A stretch of DNA of 55,359 bases from Gluconobacter albidus (GTDB lineage: Bacteria > Pseudomonadota > Alphaproteobacteria > Acetobacterales > Acetobacteraceae), in NCBI RefSeq assembly GCF_002723915.1, contig NZ_BEWL01000015.1, positions 1-55,359 on the forward strand, in the 5' to 3' direction. Every line of letters starts with the position of its first letter. Positions within the stretch are counted from its first letter, which is position 1. Shown here piece after piece: positions 51,053 to 55,359 of the stretch. The translations under genes were made by a program, and so were the position numbers. The notes under the pieces are model-generated. The model made no database searches and was not told the DNA's origin. It was given only the letters and a program-made list of their open reading frames with translations.

Positions 51053-52512
51053 AAAATACTTTCCGCGCCTCAATGGCACTGGTCCACACCACACTGGGCC
51101 TCGTGACGGGATGGGTCCTGTTCGCCATTGCCCTGTCCGGCGCCCTGAGCGTGTTCCGACAGGATATCAATCTCTGGGCCAGACCCGAATTGCCTGCTGG
51201 CGCCTCCGCCCCCCTCACCGTGAACGCCCATGCGCTGGACTGGCTGAGCCACAACGCCCCTGCCGCCAGCGCATGGTATGTCGCAAGCGCAAATGCCCTT
51301 CAGCCTTTTGCAACAGCCCTGTGGCCGGATGCGAAAGGGAACTATATCCAGCGCGCCCTTGACCCCACTACCGGCAGCCCTGACGGCATCCGCGACACGC
51401 TCGGCGGTGAATTCTTTTACCGCTTTCATTTCGAGCTTCAGCTTCCCTATCCTCTCGGCCGTCTAATCGCCGCCCTTGCTGCGCTCGCACTGGTTGTCGG
51501 GCTGATGACCGGCGTTGTCATCCACCGGCGCATTTTTGCGGATTTCTTCACCTTCCGGCCCTCACGCGGGCAGAGAAGCTGGCTGGACATGCACAACCTG
51601 CTCGGTGTCGCAGCCCTGCCCTTTCACCTAATGATTTCCTTCACCGGCGCCGTCACGCTCGGCACGCTGCTGCTTCCATGGAGTACACAGGCGCTCTACC
51701 GCAATGATCTGATGGCGTCTTATACCGAGCTCAACCCCGCTCTCTATTCCCGTCCCGCCACGGGCCATCCTGCCCATCTCGCCCCTTTTCTGCCGATGCT
51801 GCGCGAGGCCGAAAGCAAATTCGGGGGTGCCGGGCTGGAACAGATCTATGTGTTCAATCCGTCCGATCAGGCCTCTCTCGTGACCATGATCGCCGGTAAC
51901 GGCCATACGGTCAGCACGTCCTCCCAGATCATCACATTCGATGGCCCCTCTGGCCGCATCCTCAGACAACACATCGAACACCGCCCCATCATCAGAACCT
52001 ACGCTTTCCTGTACGGACTGCATGTCGCCCGCTTTGCCCCCACCATCACGCGCTGGCTCTATTTCCTGTCCGGCCTCGCCCTCGCAGCCGTGATCGGCAG
52101 CGGCATGCATTTGTGGGCAATCAAACGGCTGCGCCGCCCCCATCATCGGGGACACCGGATTGTCGCGCGCCTGAATGTCGGCGTGCTTGGCGGAACACCG
52201 CTCGCTTTTGCATCCTTTTTCATCGCCAACCGCCTCATCGGCCCAACAGTTCCGCACCGGGCCTGGTATGAGGTGACAACTCTCTTCACGGTCTGGGGCC
52301 TTACCCTGCTTTACGCACTGGCCCGCCGTCCGGAACGGGCCTGGCCGGAACTGCTGGGCGGCAGCGCAGTTGCGTGCCTTGTGGTCTCACTGCTCAGCCT
52401 GCCATGGCACACATCCGTTCTGGCGGGTGTTAGCGCGACGTCCGCTCTCCTGTCTGCGTCATTCGCCTTTGCAACATTGCGCACCCTGCAAAAAACGGCT
52501 CGCTCGGGATGA
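51049..52512 (+). CDS. PepSY-associated membrane protein (siderophore-iron reductase type)
   Basis: This 487-residue protein belongs to the PepSY_TM (PiuB/FoxB-like) family. It starts with the typical membrane anchor MALVHTTLGLVTGWVLFAIALSGALSVFRQDI and continues with PYPLGRLIAALAALALVVGLMTGVVIHRRIF and DMHNLLGVAALPFHLMISFTGAV. Conserved histidines in the helices could bind heme. Relatives reduce ferric siderophores in the inner membrane to release iron. It is translationally coupled on both sides. Confidence 0.9.
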   Translation: MKNTFRASMALVHTTLGLVTGWVLFAIALSGALSVFRQDINLWARPELPAGASAPLTVNAHALDWLSHNAPAASAWYVASANALQPFATALWPDAKGNYIQRALDPTTGSPDGIRDTLGGEFFYRFHFELQLPYPLGRLIAALAALALVVGLMTGVVIHRRIFADFFTFRPSRGQRSWLDMHNLLGVAALPFHLMISFTGAVTLGTLLLPWSTQALYRNDLMASYTELNPALYSRPATGHPAHLAPFLPMLREAESKFGGAGLEQIYVFNPSDQASLVTMIAGNGHTVSTSSQIITFDGPSGRILRQHIEHRPIIRTYAFLYGLHVARFAPTITRWLYFLSGLALAAVIGSGMHLWAIKRLRRPHHRGHRIVARLNVGVLGGTPLAFASFFIANRLIGPTVPHRAWYEVTTLFTVWGLTLLYALARRPERAWPELLGGSAVACLVVSLLSLPWHTSVLAGVSATSALLSASFAFATLRTLQKTARSG

Positions 52513-52793
52513 ACTGGATCATCTCGCTGTTTCTTGGGCAGGGTGCGATGCTGCTGTTGGTTATGGCCTCGGTACGCGGAAATCGCGTCCTGTGTCGCGA
52601 CAGCCTTACCGATCTGCAACGGAATATCCTGAAATGCTGCGCTGCCGTGGGTCTGACCGCCAGCCTCGTTCTTCAGGCCACGACCAGCGATTTCATCATT
52701 CTGAATACTCTCGAATGGATGCTGCTCGCAGGCCCGGAAATCATGATCGCAACGCTGCTCTGCTCCTGGCGGGAACAGCGTTCGCGATCATGA
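52509..52793 (+). CDS. DUF3325 small membrane protein
   Basis: This 94-residue protein with about three helices matches the DUF3325 pattern that ends siderophore uptake operons beside PepSY proteins. The ATG overlaps the PepSY stop (ATGA). Function unknown, presumably an accessory to iron release or to the reductase. The convergent phospholipase gene ends 13 bases after its stop. Confidence 0.82.
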   Translation: MNWIISLFLGQGAMLLLVMASVRGNRVLCRDSLTDLQRNILKCCAAVGLTASLVLQATTSDFIILNTLEWMLLAGPEIMIATLLCSWREQRSRS

Positions 52794-52806
52794 CCGTCAA
52801 AAACGG

Positions 52807-55296
52807 TTAGCCGGAAAACGCCACCGCCGCAGCCGGATCCGTAATCGTGAGCTGCCCGGTCTCCATCCGCCCACCCAGCACATGCCTGAAGTCCGGGTCC
52901 TCCGGAGAAGTCAGCGTCACATCATACCACTGATGCGTGGCTGACAGATCCAGCCTGATGTCTTTATGCCCCCCGGATTTCAGAACAACCGTTTGCAACG
53001 GCGCAGCATCTCCCGTCCGGTACTGGACAGTCACCGGAACCCTGCCAGCATTGCTGAGGGAGAGAAGAAGTGCTGCACCCTTCCCCTTTGCATTACTTTC
53101 GTAACGACATGCTGAGCGTAGCAGAACCCGGTCAACATGCCCCCGATAGGCCCGGTAAAAGCCATTGGGCGCATGAACCGCCACATCATACAGCCCTTCT
53201 ACGACCGGAAGCGTCACATCCATGTCGTCACCAGCCGCAACAGCATAGGTGCCCGCCTGCATGTCCCTACCATCATTGCGATAATCATAGACATTGAACG
53301 GCGCACCCGCAGAGCGTTCCCCATGAACACTCCGGCCCGCGCGGAGCTTCAGATGCACGCGCCTCTCTCCGGCCTGCACGCCCCCGTTGCAATAAAGTTC
53401 ATACGGCAGCGCACAGGCCGGACGTATTCCCGGTTCCTGCCGAACGGTTTCCCGCAACAGATCCGGCTGTGCCCTCAGGGTCGCCATCTCGGAAGCGGAC
53501 AAAGAATGAAAACCGCCCGGCATCGGACGGTTCCGTGCATCCTCAATCACCCGCAGATGCGTGTCGCGATCCAGATAACTCAGGGACGGTGCAGCTTCTT
53601 CGGAAGAATGAAAGCAGGACGTCAGATCGCCACAGATCGCACGACGCCAGGGAGAAATATTCGTCTCCCGGACAGGCGTTCCAAACTTCCGTTCCACAAA
53701 ATGCTCGAGAAACTGCAACGTCGAACTGTGGTCGAAAAGCTCTGAATTGACCCGTCCGCCCCGGCTCCACGGGGACGCAACCACCATCGGCACCCGGAAC
53801 CCGAGGCCAATCGGGCCGCTACGGGCCAGTCGCTCGGGAACACCCAGTCGGACTTCATCTTCAGCGACTGTATACTCCAGTCCGTCCGCTCCAATTGTCC
53901 CGGAAGACTGCCCCGTCTCCAGACGCTGGGGGTCGGGCGCTGCGTAAGAACAGCAATGATCGAAATACCCGTCATTTTCATCATAGGTCAGGATGAAAAT
54001 GGTCTTTTTCCAGACTGCGGGATTTTCAGTCAGAATATTCATGACCTCCGAGACATACCACGCCCCGTACCAGGCCGATGTCGGGTGGTCCGAGAAATGC
54101 TCCGGAGCGGCCAGCCATGAAACGGCCGGAAGAGTCCCTGTCCTCGCGTCCTTGCGGAACTGGTAGAGCACATCGCCCTTGGGCGCTTTCATTCCCTTTG
54201 CGTCCGGATCATCCTCAAACGCCAGATCTTCAAGCGAATGATAATCCAGATCAGCCTTGTTCGTCACGAACGCCTTGGTGAAAAGTGCGCGCTCCGCCGG
54301 GGTCAGCTCTTCATAACCCTTTGCTGATTTCTGCCGCCGGCGCAGAACGTCCATCAGAGCCCTGGCTTCCACAAGCTGCTCACCACGCTCACCCGAAACC
54401 AGCATCTCAAGTTTTTCAAGCCGGTTGATATGCTCGGAACATTCCTGGATCCGCTCTTCAATCCAGTCTCCGAAGCCTGGATTGGAACCGACATTGAAGC
54501 TGTCAAAACATTCCAGAACGTTACATCCGAAATTCGACAGCCAGGATCGTTCCGCCCCAGACATCCCGCCCGTCTGGCTGAGTTCGTTCTGATAGAACTT
54601 CCAGGAAACCCCGATCTTTTCCAGCCGCTCCGGAAAAGTCGTCCAGGTCATCCCGCCTTCAAGAATTTCCGGGTTCCGCATATAGACGCTGGACGTCGTG
54701 TTCTGCTGGTCACGGACGGTTCCCGTCCAGAAGATCAGGCGATTGGGCGTCGTGCTTGTCATCGCCCCACAATAATTCTGGTCACAGACCGTAAAGGCAT
54801 CGGCCAGCGCGTAATAAAACGGAAGATCCTCTCGGGTATAATAACCCATCGTCAAAGGATACTGTTTGTATTCCTTTTTGTGAGGCCGCTTGGCATCAAT
54901 CCAGTCATCATGATGCCCCCCATTCCAGGCATCGACCTGACTGTCCCGTGAATGCGGGATCGAGCCCATCCACGTGACTCTGGTATCATGAATATTGAGG
55001 CGCCAGGGTGCATAGGTTTCGCCTCCCTTCCCCGACTGCACGAAAACGGAATTACCGTTTTTCTGCCGGATGGCCCGCCTGTCATTGAACCCGCGAACAC
55101 CGGCAAGTGTTCCGAACATATGATCGAAAGATCGGTTTTCCTGCATGAGGATCACCACATGCTCGGCATTCAGATATGTCGTTCCCGGATCGGGCGCTAT
55201 GGCGTAAGCGCGGCGAATGGCGGCCGGCAGCCCCTGCGTTGCTGCGGCCGCTCCGCCGAACAGGGCATATTTGAGAAAAGTTCTGCGAGAGGACAT
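52807..55296 (-). CDS. phosphocholine-type phospholipase C, Tat-exported
   Basis: This 829-residue enzyme has a twin-arginine signal (MSSRRTFLKYALFGGAAAAT). It belongs to the bacterial phospholipase C family related to PlcH/PlcN of Pseudomonas and the acid phosphatase AcpA. HVVILMQENRSFDHMFGTLAGVRGF (about 46-70) contains the catalytic metal-binding ENRSFDH, AMTSTTPNRLIFWTGT and ILTYDENDGYFDHC follow, and HSSTLQFLEHFV lies near residue 510. The C-terminal third holds the two DUF756 repeats. It cleaves phosphatidylcholine or sphingomyelin outside the inner membrane; acetic acid bacteria do make phosphatidylcholine. No obvious neighbour partner was found. Confidence 0.92.
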   Translation of the reverse strand: MSSRRTFLKYALFGGAAAATQGLPAAIRRAYAIAPDPGTTYLNAEHVVILMQENRSFDHMFGTLAGVRGFNDRRAIRQKNGNSVFVQSGKGGETYAPWRLNIHDTRVTWMGSIPHSRDSQVDAWNGGHHDDWIDAKRPHKKEYKQYPLTMGYYTREDLPFYYALADAFTVCDQNYCGAMTSTTPNRLIFWTGTVRDQQNTTSSVYMRNPEILEGGMTWTTFPERLEKIGVSWKFYQNELSQTGGMSGAERSWLSNFGCNVLECFDSFNVGSNPGFGDWIEERIQECSEHINRLEKLEMLVSGERGEQLVEARALMDVLRRRQKSAKGYEELTPAERALFTKAFVTNKADLDYHSLEDLAFEDDPDAKGMKAPKGDVLYQFRKDARTGTLPAVSWLAAPEHFSDHPTSAWYGAWYVSEVMNILTENPAVWKKTIFILTYDENDGYFDHCCSYAAPDPQRLETGQSSGTIGADGLEYTVAEDEVRLGVPERLARSGPIGLGFRVPMVVASPWSRGGRVNSELFDHSSTLQFLEHFVERKFGTPVRETNISPWRRAICGDLTSCFHSSEEAAPSLSYLDRDTHLRVIEDARNRPMPGGFHSLSASEMATLRAQPDLLRETVRQEPGIRPACALPYELYCNGGVQAGERRVHLKLRAGRSVHGERSAGAPFNVYDYRNDGRDMQAGTYAVAAGDDMDVTLPVVEGLYDVAVHAPNGFYRAYRGHVDRVLLRSACRYESNAKGKGAALLLSLSNAGRVPVTVQYRTGDAAPLQTVVLKSGGHKDIRLDLSATHQWYDVTLTSPEDPDFRHVLGGRMETGQLTITDPAAAVAFSG

Positions 55297-55359
55297 GTCA
55301 ATCTTTGCCTGAAACCGGAAGGCGTTTGTAACGCCAGAAAAGGTATATCAGGACAGTCC
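55297..55359. other. window end, upstream of the phospholipase C gene
   Basis: Only the 63 bases upstream of the phospholipase start remain here. Nothing else can be supported. Confidence 0.3.

Noticed and set aside
1-55359. tRNA, rRNA, riboswitches or phage genes
   Set aside because: No sequence with the expected conserved elements was noticed on either strand; a covariance search could still find a small RNA I missed.

Overview
The window looks like chromosome from an acetic acid bacterium (Acetobacteraceae, Alphaproteobacteria). The grounds are moderately high GC, many ATGA/GTGA start-stop overlaps, a polyol ABC transporter with an SDR polyol dehydrogenase and pentulose kinase, a PaoABC-type aldehyde oxidoreductase, and a C30 (squalene-type) carotenoid operon. 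The genus is inference; the carotenoid genes would suit a pigmented genus. No rRNA, tRNA, CRISPR array or phage was seen.

Layout. 0.2-4.1 kb: a small acidic proline-rich protein and a family-2 glycosyltransferase face a three-gene operon (acyl-CoA dehydrogenase, PIG-L deacetylase, NodS-like methyltransferase). 4.2-9.5 kb: a frameshifted MFS gene and a decayed paoABC-like operon in which only the FAD/4Fe-4S subunit is intact. 9.9-12.4 kb: a LysR/NmrA divergent pair and an IS5-family remnant abutting the truncated end of an aldehyde dehydrogenase gene. 12.4-19.0 kb: a minus-strand operon for a staphyloxanthin-like glycosylated and acylated C30 carotenoid (two CrtI/CrtN-type flavoenzymes, acyltransferase, glycosyltransferase, DUF2141 protein, aldehyde dehydrogenase). 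19.2-21.3 kb: an MDR oxidoreductase divergent from an AraC regulator. 21.4-23.2 kb: a LOV blue-light hybrid histidine kinase broken by an 8-bp tandem repeat. 23.2-29.0 kb: the ligase-associated DNA repair quartet (metallophosphoesterase, Lhr-like helicase, MBL exonuclease, ATP-dependent ligase). 29.2-32.2 kb: two membrane proteins, an iron-sulfur photolyase/cryptochrome and a 2H phosphoesterase in one overlapping operon. 32.3-36.5 kb: an EmrB/EmrA/NodT tripartite pump. 36.6-41.4 kb: a second IS remnant, a GntR regulator with a perfect palindromic operator, a TonB-dependent receptor and an Ldh-family dehydrogenase. 41.6-48.4 kb: pentulose kinase, sugar-alcohol ABC transporter and SDR dehydrogenase, closed by a strong terminator. 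48.5-52.8 kb: a siderophore receptor, DUF3649, PepSY and DUF3325 iron operon. 52.8-55.3 kb: a Tat-exported phospholipase C.

Two themes cross the window. First, most broken genes carry slippage-type lesions at short tandem repeats or homopolymers (5-bp duplication, A6, C4, 9-bp x7, 8-bp x3), which points to replication slippage and possibly reversible switching. Second, several genes concern light: carotenoid synthesis, a LOV kinase, and a photolyase/cryptochrome.
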